This document shows positions 6,397 through 11,727 of a stretch of 11,727 nt of DNA, piece after piece (within the stretch, counting starts at the first letter, position 1; every line of letters starts with the position of its first letter). The notes under the pieces are model-generated. The model was not told the DNA's origin and ran no database searches. It was given only the letters and a program-made list of their open reading frames with translations. The DNA lies in assembly GCA_003524305.1 (NCBI GenBank), contig DQHW01000009.1, positions 107,723-119,449 on the forward strand, written 5' to 3'. The stretch is from Anaerolineaceae bacterium. Lineage in GTDB: Bacteria; Chloroflexota; Anaerolineae; Anaerolineales; Anaerolineaceae. The position numbers were made by a program, and so were the translations under genes.

Positions 6397-6407
6397 AAAG
6401 TATTACC

Positions 6408-6773
6408 ATGTTGAAAAATATTAATCAGGTGTTGATCATTTCAGAAGCCGGACGTTTGCGTGACAGCCTGCGCGTACTGTTGAAATCGTGCTACCCCCAG
6501 GCGGCGATCGCGGAGACCGGCAATTTTAGCCCATCACTGCTGCGTTTGGCGGCAGGCCCGGGCGCCCTTGTGCTGGTCGATGGCGACTTGCCGGATGAAC
6601 AGGCCTGGCAGGTGATGAACTATTTTCGTGCACCACGCACCCACAGCGTGCTTCTGGCGCATTCATTTGCGCAGCAGCAACAAGCACGTGAAGCTGGTGC
6701 GGCTGTGATCTTGCTGGACGGCTTTAATGCCGAAAGTTTATCCGCTGCCGTCGAAGCCGGCATGCCGGTCTAA
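6408..6773 (+). CDS. Stand-alone receiver-like protein with degenerate active site
   Basis: The 121-residue protein has the length and strand-helix rhythm of a CheY-type receiver domain with no output domain. QVLIISEAGRLRDSLRVLL (7-25) matches the first strand and helix, ALVLVDGDLPDEQAWQVM (53-70) the phosphoacceptor strand and loop, HSVLLAHS (79-86) the fourth strand and GAAVILLDGFNAESL (97-111) the fifth. Asp58 sits at the acceptor position, the same residue number as in the neighbouring regulator. However, the acidic pair is reduced to Ser12-Glu13, and the conserved lysine is replaced by Asp104. Normal phosphotransfer is therefore doubtful, and it may act as a protein-binding pseudo-receiver. 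It lies 35 bases before the adhesin-sortase gene on the same strand, so the two are probably co-transcribed. No convincing Shine-Dalgarno site precedes the ATG. Confidence 0.7.
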   Translation: MLKNINQVLIISEAGRLRDSLRVLLKSCYPQAAIAETGNFSPSLLRLAAGPGALVLVDGDLPDEQAWQVMNYFRAPRTHSVLLAHSFAQQQQAREAGAAVILLDGFNAESLSAAVEAGMPV

Positions 6774-6797
6774 TCCGCTGCACCTTCATCACTATTC

Positions 6798-6801
6798 AGG
6801 A
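6798..6801 (+). promoter_or_regulatory. Shine-Dalgarno site of the adhesin-sortase gene
   Basis: AGGA lies seven bases before the ATG at 6809. An ATG at 6801 is in another frame, so 6809 is the start that also yields a proper signal peptide. Confidence 0.65.
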
Positions 6802-6808
6802 TGGTCTC

Positions 6809-9800
6809 ATGAAAAACCAGGTCAAGCATTCTCATACACTATCGATCTTATTGCGCTCCGGGTTGATCCTGGCATTGCTGCTGTGCGGACTGCCAGTTCA
6901 AGCGGTGCGTGCTGCCGGAACGCTCACCGTCAACAGTACGGCTGACAGCGGCGCGGGCAGCCTGCGCCAGGCTATCTCGGATGCCGGGGCCGGCGACACG
7001 ATCAATTTTGCCAGTTCGCTCTCTGGCGCCACCATCCTCCTGGCATCGAAATTAACCCTTTCCAAAAATGTGACCATTGACGGCTCAAGCCTGTCTGAAG
7101 CGGTCATCATCAGCGGGAATGACAAAGTGCAGGTTTTTCATATCAACAGCGGTGTGACCTCAGTATTAAACAGCCTGACGATAGCTAATGGTGGATATAC
7201 GGGCACCAATTCCGGGGAAGGTGGCGGCGGCATTTTCAATGCAGGCACGCTCACGATCACCAACAGCACGATCACAGGTAATAAAGTTCATTCTTATCCG
7301 GGCGGTGGAATTTATATTGATAGCGGCACATTGACACTTAAAAACAGCACTTGCTCCTATAACATTGCCAGTCAAGCCGTCGGCGGCTGTCTTAAGGGCA
7401 GCGGGGTGCTCACAATTGACAACAGCACCATTTCTGACAATCTTACTTATCAGAGTGGAGGAGGAATTTTTTTTGAGGGCGAATTCACCATGACCAACAG
7501 CCGCGTTGTGAGCAACACCTCAAATGGAGGTTCTCCAGGCGACGGCGGCGGTGGCATATTTCTTATGGGTAACCAACAAAAAACTATAACCAACAGCACC
7601 ATCGCGGACAACTGGGCAAATTTTGACGGGGGCGGCATTAGTATACACGGTCCAACGATCATTAATGGCTGCACATTTTCTGGAAACCGGGTTGCTACAA
7701 AGAGTGGAGGCGGAATTTATAAAGATATGGATAGTACTTTTACCATCACAAATAGTACGTTCATGAACAACATCGCTAATAATGGGGGTGCCATCAGCAC
7801 CCCCGTTGGCACTAGTAATGCCTCAACAGTTACAAACGCCACCTTTTATAATAATACGGCTTTTATATTTGGCGACAATTTTTATTCAAATAACAATACT
7901 CGATTAACCCTGGCGAACTCCATCATCTATAACGGCGATTGTTCATACGACGTTGGCACTGGCATATCCATAATTGACGGAGGCAATAACCTCGAATATG
8001 GCAATAAATGCGGTTTACAAACGACCAAGGGGTCATTAATAAACACCAACCCGCAAATGGGCGAAATAACCGGCAGCCCGGCTTACATTACGCTCAGGGC
8101 AAACAGCCCGGCTATCAACGGCGTGACCTACAATGCCCCCAATAACTGCCCCGCCACCGATCAACGCGGCGCAGCGCGTCCGCAGGGCAGCGCATGCGAC
8201 ATCGGCGCCTATGAATACCCGGCTGACACCACTGCCCCCGCAGTGGCCTCCTTTTCGGCAGCATCGCCTTCCTCAAGTCTTGAGGTCACCATCACGGATT
8301 TCTCCGGCACCGATAACGTGGCCGTCACCGGCTACCTGATCACCGAATCAACCACACCGCCCTCCGCAGGCGCTTCCGGCTGGGCAGTCACGGCGCCCAG
8401 CACTTTCACTGTCGCGGCGGATGGCAGCCATACGCTCTATCCGTGGGTCAAAGATGGCGCCAACAATGTTTCGGCAGTCTATTCCGCGCCGGCCACCGTG
8501 GTGGTGAATACCTACGTCGCCAGCCCCGAGATCGACATCCAGGGCAACAACATCTCGATTGCTTCGGGCGACACCACCCCCGCTCTCGCGGACGACACCA
8601 ATTTTGGTCCGGTGCTGCTTGCGGCCAACACCACCAAAACTTTCACGATCAAAAATACCGGTGACGCCAGCCTCACTTTGAGCGGCGCTTCGCCTGTGCA
8701 AGTGAGCGGCGCCAACGCCTCCGATTTCGACGTCAGCGTGCAGCCCACGTCGCCGGTGGCTGCCGGCGGCAGCACCACCTTCACCGTGCGCTTCACGCCG
8801 TCCGCGTTTGGAACGCGCCTGGCCTCGGTCAGCGTTTTCAACGGCGACAGCAACGAGAACCCATACACCTTTGCCATCCAGGGTGCGGGCCGCAACGCCC
8901 CCACTGCCCTCACCAACGAGGTCACCAGTTTCACGGCGAAGACCGCCACCCTGTCCGGATCGGTCAACCCCAACTCTGACAGCACCACGGTCAGCTTCCA
9001 ATACGGCGAAACCACGGCCTACGGCAAGACAGTCACCGCCAGCGAAAGCCCGTTGACCGGAGACAGCGCGAGCAACGTCAGCGCCGACATCAGCGGATTG
9101 ATCCCCCTGACGCTCTACCACGTCCGCGTGGTGGCTGTTAATTCCGCCGGAACCACCTATGGCGAAGACAAGACCTTCACCACGTCGGGGGCCGCACCAG
9201 ATGTGGTCACCAAGGCGGCCACGGCCATCAGCAACACAGGCGCGACCTTCAACGGTGTGATCAATCCCAACAACAGCGACACCCAATATAGTTTTGATTA
9301 TGGGTTAGACACCACTTACGGCACTACCCTCTCGGATAGTTTAACAAACGTGACAGGTACCAGCGACACCGCAGTCAGCTTTGCCGTCAGCGGTCTAACC
9401 CCCAATACCACTTATCACTATCGTATTAATGCTCATAACGATTACGGCACAACACATGGTGAAGATGTTCAAGTGACGGTCAGATCCGTGCCTGAGATCG
9501 AAGTGCTCGGTCTGTCGCAGGTCATTGCCTCAGGCGATACGACCCCCTCCTCCACGGACGGCACCGATTTTGGCTTTGTCGCCCCGGCAGCCAGCACGAC
9601 CCGCACCTTCACCATCCAAAACACCGGCACATCCGGGCTAAATTTAAGCGGCACGCCGCAGGTGCAAGTGAGCGGTGCGGCGGCAAGCGATTTCAGTGTC
9701 AGCACGATGCCGGTTTCACCAGTAGCGCCGGCTGGCAGCACGACCTTCATCGTGACCTTCACCCCATCCGCGGATGGGTTGCGCCAAGGCACGCTCAGCA

Positions 9801-10873
9801 TCGCCAACGACGATTCCGATGAAGCACCCTACACTTTTGCCGTGCAAGGCAATGCGTCAAACATGCCCGTGGTGGTTTTTGGCGGCAATACCTTCCCGAA
9901 CACCAACGCGATTCTTTCGACAGGCATTGATTACATCACCCTTGAATTCAGCATGGATGTCAAAAGCACCGCGGACGCAAAATCGGCCAACCTGCCGGCC
10001 AATTACCTGCTCTTCAGCGACGGCGGCGACGGCTTCCAAACCGTGGATTGCGCGGGCGGCGTAGCGGCGACCGATGTCAATATTCCGATTAACAAGGTAT
10101 TTTACGACAATCACGGCGGCAGCGGGCCATTTTTGGCTAATTTAATCTTCAATAACGCCACCCTTCTGCCGGCCGGCAAGTATCGTCTTCTGGTCTGCGG
10201 GACCACCTCAATTGAAAACTTGGCAGGCATCGAGTTAAACAACGGCGCCGATTCAACGCTTGAATTCTCGGTGACGGAATCCGCGAACCCGACGCCATCC
10301 CCCACCCAGCAATCGAATTCCAACACCGGTGGGAATGAAGGGACGAAAACCGAAGTCAAGACCTCCGAGCTGCCCGCCACCGGTTTCGCCCCCGGAAGGA
10401 TTACGAACCTGCTACCTCAATCCGCGGCGGCTTACAAAGACACGACGCTGACCTTGATCATCCCCAAGCTGGATGTGAAGGTGGCCATCGTCGGCGTACC
10501 GCATACCGACAGCGGCTGGGATGTGTCGTGGCTTGGAATGAACGCCGGCTACCTTGAGGGCACCGCCTACCCCACCTGGGCGGGCAACACCGTCCTCACC
10601 GGCCACGTTTGGGATGCCATGAACCAGCCCGGTCCGTTCGCGAAGGTTAAAGATCTAAAATACGGCGACCAGGTGCAGATCAAGTACGGTAACTATCTGT
10701 ATACCTACGAAGTGCGTGAAAATATGAGCATTTCACCGGATGATATTCAAAAGGCCATGCTCCACAAAGAAAAAGACTGGGTCACCCTGCTGACCTGTGA
10801 AGACTTCAATGAGCTAACAAGTGAATACTCTGCCCGCCGCATTGTTCGCGCGGTGCTGGTGAGCGTCAAATAG
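6809..10873 (+). CDS. Giant secreted beta-helix/Ig-like surface protein with LPATG motif and C-terminal sortase
   Basis: The 1354-residue protein begins with a signal peptide (about 1-36: basic MKNQVKHSH, hydrophobic core 12-28, AVRAAG at the likely cleavage site). Residues 37-470 form a right-handed beta-helix with eight GG-I turns (138, 165, 192, 217, 246, 274, 299, 326) and repeated N-S-T-I/F..N units. It closes with CPATDQRGAARP and CDIGAYEY, typical of choice-of-anchor Q proteins. An Ig-like module follows (about 473-566), then anchor-D type domain 1 (573-692), two fibronectin-III-like repeats (697-793, 796-892), anchor-D type domain 2 (895-1014) and another Ig-like region (about 1018-1154). 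After a Pro/Ser/Thr/Asn linker come LPATGF (1188-1193) and a complete sortase (about 1212-1354). The chain is expected to be exported; it has no C-terminal hydrophobic anchor or basic tail. Likely an adhesin or structural surface protein that processes itself or other proteins. Probably co-transcribed with 6408-6773. Confidence 0.9.
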   Translation: MKNQVKHSHTLSILLRSGLILALLLCGLPVQAVRAAGTLTVNSTADSGAGSLRQAISDAGAGDTINFASSLSGATILLASKLTLSKNVTIDGSSLSEAVIISGNDKVQVFHINSGVTSVLNSLTIANGGYTGTNSGEGGGGIFNAGTLTITNSTITGNKVHSYPGGGIYIDSGTLTLKNSTCSYNIASQAVGGCLKGSGVLTIDNSTISDNLTYQSGGGIFFEGEFTMTNSRVVSNTSNGGSPGDGGGGIFLMGNQQKTITNSTIADNWANFDGGGISIHGPTIINGCTFSGNRVATKSGGGIYKDMDSTFTITNSTFMNNIANNGGAISTPVGTSNASTVTNATFYNNTAFIFGDNFYSNNNTRLTLANSIIYNGDCSYDVGTGISIIDGGNNLEYGNKCGLQTTKGSLINTNPQMGEITGSPAYITLRANSPAINGVTYNAPNNCPATDQRGAARPQGSACDIGAYEYPADTTAPAVASFSAASPSSSLEVTITDFSGTDNVAVTGYLITESTTPPSAGASGWAVTAPSTFTVAADGSHTLYPWVKDGANNVSAVYSAPATVVVNTYVASPEIDIQGNNISIASGDTTPALADDTNFGPVLLAANTTKTFTIKNTGDASLTLSGASPVQVSGANASDFDVSVQPTSPVAAGGSTTFTVRFTPSAFGTRLASVSVFNGDSNENPYTFAIQGAGRNAPTALTNEVTSFTAKTATLSGSVNPNSDSTTVSFQYGETTAYGKTVTASESPLTGDSASNVSADISGLIPLTLYHVRVVAVNSAGTTYGEDKTFTTSGAAPDVVTKAATAISNTGATFNGVINPNNSDTQYSFDYGLDTTYGTTLSDSLTNVTGTSDTAVSFAVSGLTPNTTYHYRINAHNDYGTTHGEDVQVTVRSVPEIEVLGLSQVIASGDTTPSSTDGTDFGFVAPAASTTRTFTIQNTGTSGLNLSGTPQVQVSGAAASDFSVSTMPVSPVAPAGSTTFIVTFTPSADGLRQGTLSIANDDSDEAPYTFAVQGNASNMPVVVFGGNTFPNTNAILSTGIDYITLEFSMDVKSTADAKSANLPANYLLFSDGGDGFQTVDCAGGVAATDVNIPINKVFYDNHGGSGPFLANLIFNNATLLPAGKYRLLVCGTTSIENLAGIELNNGADSTLEFSVTESANPTPSPTQQSNSNTGGNEGTKTEVKTSELPATGFAPGRITNLLPQSAAAYKDTTLTLIIPKLDVKVAIVGVPHTDSGWDVSWLGMNAGYLEGTAYPTWAGNTVLTGHVWDAMNQPGPFAKVKDLKYGDQVQIKYGNYLYTYEVRENMSISPDDIQKAMLHKEKDWVTLLTCEDFNELTSEYSARRIVRAVLVSVK
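6917..8218 (+). other. Beta-helix domain of the adhesin (eight GG-I rungs)
   Basis: This segment encodes residues 37-470. Its beginning (LTVNSTADSGAGSLRQAI) is the usual opening of Chloroflexota and cyanobacterial beta-helix surface proteins of the anchor-Q/polymorphic-repeat kind. The third rung has GGC instead of GGGI. Codon use in the middle (about 7650-8080) is more AT-rich than in the flanking domains, which may reflect the Asn/Ile-rich repeats or a domain swap. Confidence 0.75.
8525..8884 (+). repeat. Anchor-D type domain, copy 1 of an internal duplication
   Basis: Encodes residues 573-692. It shares with copy 2 (9491-9850) the landmarks PEI, ASGDTTP, TFTIKNTG/TFTIQNTG, QVSGA.ASDF, SPVA..GSTTF.V.FTPSA and PYTFA.QG. 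Both copies are exactly 120 residues long and align without an obvious net gap. Confidence 0.85.
8897..9484 (+). repeat. Two fibronectin-III-like repeats
   Basis: Encodes residues 697-793 and 796-892, offset by 99 residues. Shared landmarks are VNPN/INPN, SFQYGETTAYG/SFDYGLDTTYG, SGL.P.T.YH.R and GTTYGED/GTTHGED. They are flanked by the two anchor-D copies. Confidence 0.8.
9491..9850 (+). repeat. Anchor-D type domain, copy 2 of an internal duplication
   Basis: Encodes residues 895-1014, homologous to copy 1 at 8525-8884. Divergence at the DNA level is substantial, so the duplication is old rather than a recent tandem expansion. Confidence 0.85.
10370..10387 (+). other. LPATGF sorting-type motif inside the adhesin
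   Basis: Residues 1188-1193 read Leu-Pro-Ala-Thr-Gly-Phe, an exact LPXTG motif. It follows a low-complexity linker rich in Pro, Ser, Thr and Asn, where a cell-wall spanning region would normally end. The hydrophobic stretch and positive tail of a usual cell-wall sorting signal are missing; about 20 residues later the sortase domain begins. Confidence 0.9.
10442..10870 (+). other. Sortase (transpeptidase) domain fused to the adhesin
   Basis: Encodes about residues 1212-1354. The opening TLTLIIPKLDVKVAIVGV is the usual first sortase strand pair. The catalytic His1266 lies in VLTGHVW, Cys1330 in TLLTCEDFNE and Arg1343 in SARRIVRAVLV. The His-to-Cys spacing of 64 and Cys-to-Arg spacing of 13 equal those of Staphylococcus aureus SrtA (His120, Cys184, Arg197). 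No N-terminal membrane anchor of its own precedes the domain. The subclass cannot be assigned with confidence; class D, E or F-like enzymes are candidates. Confidence 0.9.
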
Positions 10874-10942
10874 AAGATTAATCAAATAGGTTATTTTTGT
10901 GTGGGAAAAAGCATTAGGGGATCCACACGAGTTTACCCCCAG

Positions 10943-10980
10943 ACACCGGGTATCTAAAATAAAGATACCCGGTGTTCTAT
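10943..10980 (+). terminator. Intrinsic terminator after the adhesin-sortase gene
   Basis: ACACCGGGTATCT (10943-10955) pairs perfectly with AGATACCCGGTGT (10963-10975) around a seven-base A-rich loop, and TCTATTTAA follows. The T-run is interrupted, but the 13-bp stem and its position 70 bases after the stop support termination. A weaker GTGTGG/CCACAC pair (10899-10904 with 10923-10928) lies just upstream. Confidence 0.8.
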
Positions 10981-11000
10981 TTAACATGGATGCGAGGACA

Positions 11001-11122
11001 GATCCAAATCGCGCGAGGGGTGGGTCGCCCCTCTCGCAAAATCGGCTCGGGGGCGCATAGATCGCGCGGACCCGCCCCTACAAGAAATTTATGTGGTGGT
11101 TTTTGGAGGGATGGGGTTATCC
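11001..11122. repeat. Degenerate copy of the ~76-bp hairpin repeat with enlarged centre
   Basis: The left part (GATCCAAATCG at 11001-11011) resembles the unit start. The right part (CGCCCCTACAAGAAATTT, GTGGTGGTTTT, then ATGGGGTTATCC ending at 11122) matches the 2474-2708 units closely. The centre is longer and contains GAGGGG/CCCCTC (11015-11020 with 11028-11033) and a second GC-rich pair near 11050-11077, as if two stems had fused. The remaining 11123-11193 shows nothing recognisable. Confidence 0.75.
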
Positions 11123-11193
11123 GCAGATTGGCATTGTTTGGTGTTATTTATGATCGCCTTTTCATTCTCGCCATCGACAGAAAACCCGAACAC

Positions 11194-11601
11194 TTACCTT
11201 TTCTTCAGCCTGAAATACAACGCCTTTATTCCCCGGCCGATAAAGATCGATAAAAACATGCCGCCGAGGCCAAGCACCAATCCGGTGATGATTGACCAGA
11301 AGACCCCTTCATTGACAATTTGTCCGGTCGCCAACGAGATTCTATTATTGCCAAATAAATTTGCAAAGATTATCTCACCAATTTTGCGGCCGATGATGAA
11401 ACCTGGAACACACATGCCAACCACAACGAAGAAGAGTGTAAAATGTTGTTTTCTTTCAACCTTGATGGTTGTATGACTGTTTGTGGGGTCTACAAATATG
11501 GCAAACAGACCAAATAGAACGCCGAGGATCAATATGATAATAAACGGCCAAATGTATTCACGCCCCATGATCAATAATCTATTTATAGTATGCGGGTCCA
11601 T
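11194..11601 (-). CDS. Small three-helix membrane protein, unknown function
   Basis: The 135-residue protein has hydrophobic segments at about 17-38, 54-76 and 97-122, the last glycine-rich (GLVLGLGGMFLSIFIG), and a basic tail (RLKKR). Short polar loops (VDPTNSHTTIKVERKQ and GNNRISLATGQIVNEG) separate them. No family or catalytic motif is recognised. AAGGA, complementary to 11609-11613 and seven bases before the ATG, is a good ribosome binding site and fixes the start. The gene is isolated, lies between two copies of the hairpin repeat, and has no clear terminator downstream on its strand. Confidence 0.7.
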   Translation of the reverse strand: MDPHTINRLLIMGREYIWPFIIILILGVLFGLFAIFVDPTNSHTTIKVERKQHFTLFFVVVGMCVPGFIIGRKIGEIIFANLFGNNRISLATGQIVNEGVFWSIITGLVLGLGGMFLSIFIGRGIKALYFRLKKR

Positions 11602-11670
11602 GCGATTTTCCTTGTAATGTGTTTAGCTCAATTATATTAACCTTTCGATAAATAGCAAATTTACGCCCAA

Positions 11671-11727
11671 CACGGAAATGGCGTGGTGGTTTGCGGAGGA
11701 ATGGGTTATCCAAATGGAGAGTGGGCG
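11671..11727. repeat. Hairpin repeat copy truncated by the window end
   Basis: CGGAAATGGCGTGGTGGTTT leads into GGGTTATCCAAATGGAGAGTGGGCG at the right edge. This matches the right half of one unit and the left half of the next in the 2474-2708 array, in the same orientation. The palindrome centre is beyond the window. Confidence 0.85.

Noticed and set aside
6198..6398. Short open frame of 66 codons between regulator and receiver-like gene
   Set aside because: It runs through a hairpin and the intrinsic terminator and has no protein-like features.
8348..9286. Long open frame of 312 codons on the minus strand inside the adhesin gene
   Set aside because: It is antisense to a clear multi-domain protein. 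Its translation is low-complexity Gly/Arg/Val, as expected from GC-rich codon bias, and it has no recognisable motif.

Overview
The window looks like a piece of a Chloroflexota (probably Anaerolineae-type) chromosome. This is inferred from three things: a huge secreted beta-helix/Ig-like surface protein ending in a sortase domain, a GAF-containing NarL-family two-component pair, and hairpin-bearing intergenic repeats. It rests on family recollection, not on a marker gene. All genes appear intact; no rRNA, tRNA, transposase or CRISPR array is visible.

Layout. 1-343 is geneless, AT-rich DNA with a plausible promoter for a small multi-pass membrane protein (344-769). That gene converges on a PD-(D/E)XK nuclease-like gene (870-1475, minus strand), and a hairpin at 824-862 can terminate both. 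The nuclease-like gene is divergent from a cysteine-containing lipoprotein gene (1550-2131); a 14-bp palindrome carrying back-to-back TATAAT boxes lies between them. This 870-2131 block is visibly more AT-rich than its neighbours and may be acquired DNA. 2132-2793 has no gene. It holds a consensus-like promoter, three tandem ~76-bp repeats each with a different but perfectly self-complementary stem, and three tandem TTTCGTG 9-mers just before the next operon.

The core of the window is one signalling and surface module on the plus strand. A membrane sensor histidine kinase (2794-5430) overlaps its NarL/FixJ response regulator (5427-6083) by ATGA. After a 324-bp gap with three strong hairpins, the last a textbook intrinsic terminator at 6284-6323, comes a small stand-alone receiver-like protein that has lost key catalytic residues (6408-6773). 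Thirty-five bases later begins a 1354-residue secreted protein (6809-10873), closed by a terminator hairpin at 10943-10980.

The most interesting object is the C-terminus of that 1354-residue protein. An LPATGF pentapeptide-type sorting motif (residues 1188-1193) sits about 20 residues in front of a complete sortase domain with His1266, Cys1330 and Arg1343. A surface protein therefore carries its own apparent sorting signal and its own transpeptidase in one chain. The hydrophobic segment and basic tail that normally follow LPXTG are replaced by the enzyme. This suggests a self-processing or self-anchoring surface protein, or a tethered pseudo-substrate that controls the enzyme. The kinase/regulator and the receiver-like protein may control it, but only proximity supports that link.

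The right end (10874-11727) has further degenerate copies of the hairpin repeat on both sides of a small three-helix membrane protein gene (11194-11601, minus strand). The last copy is cut by the window edge.
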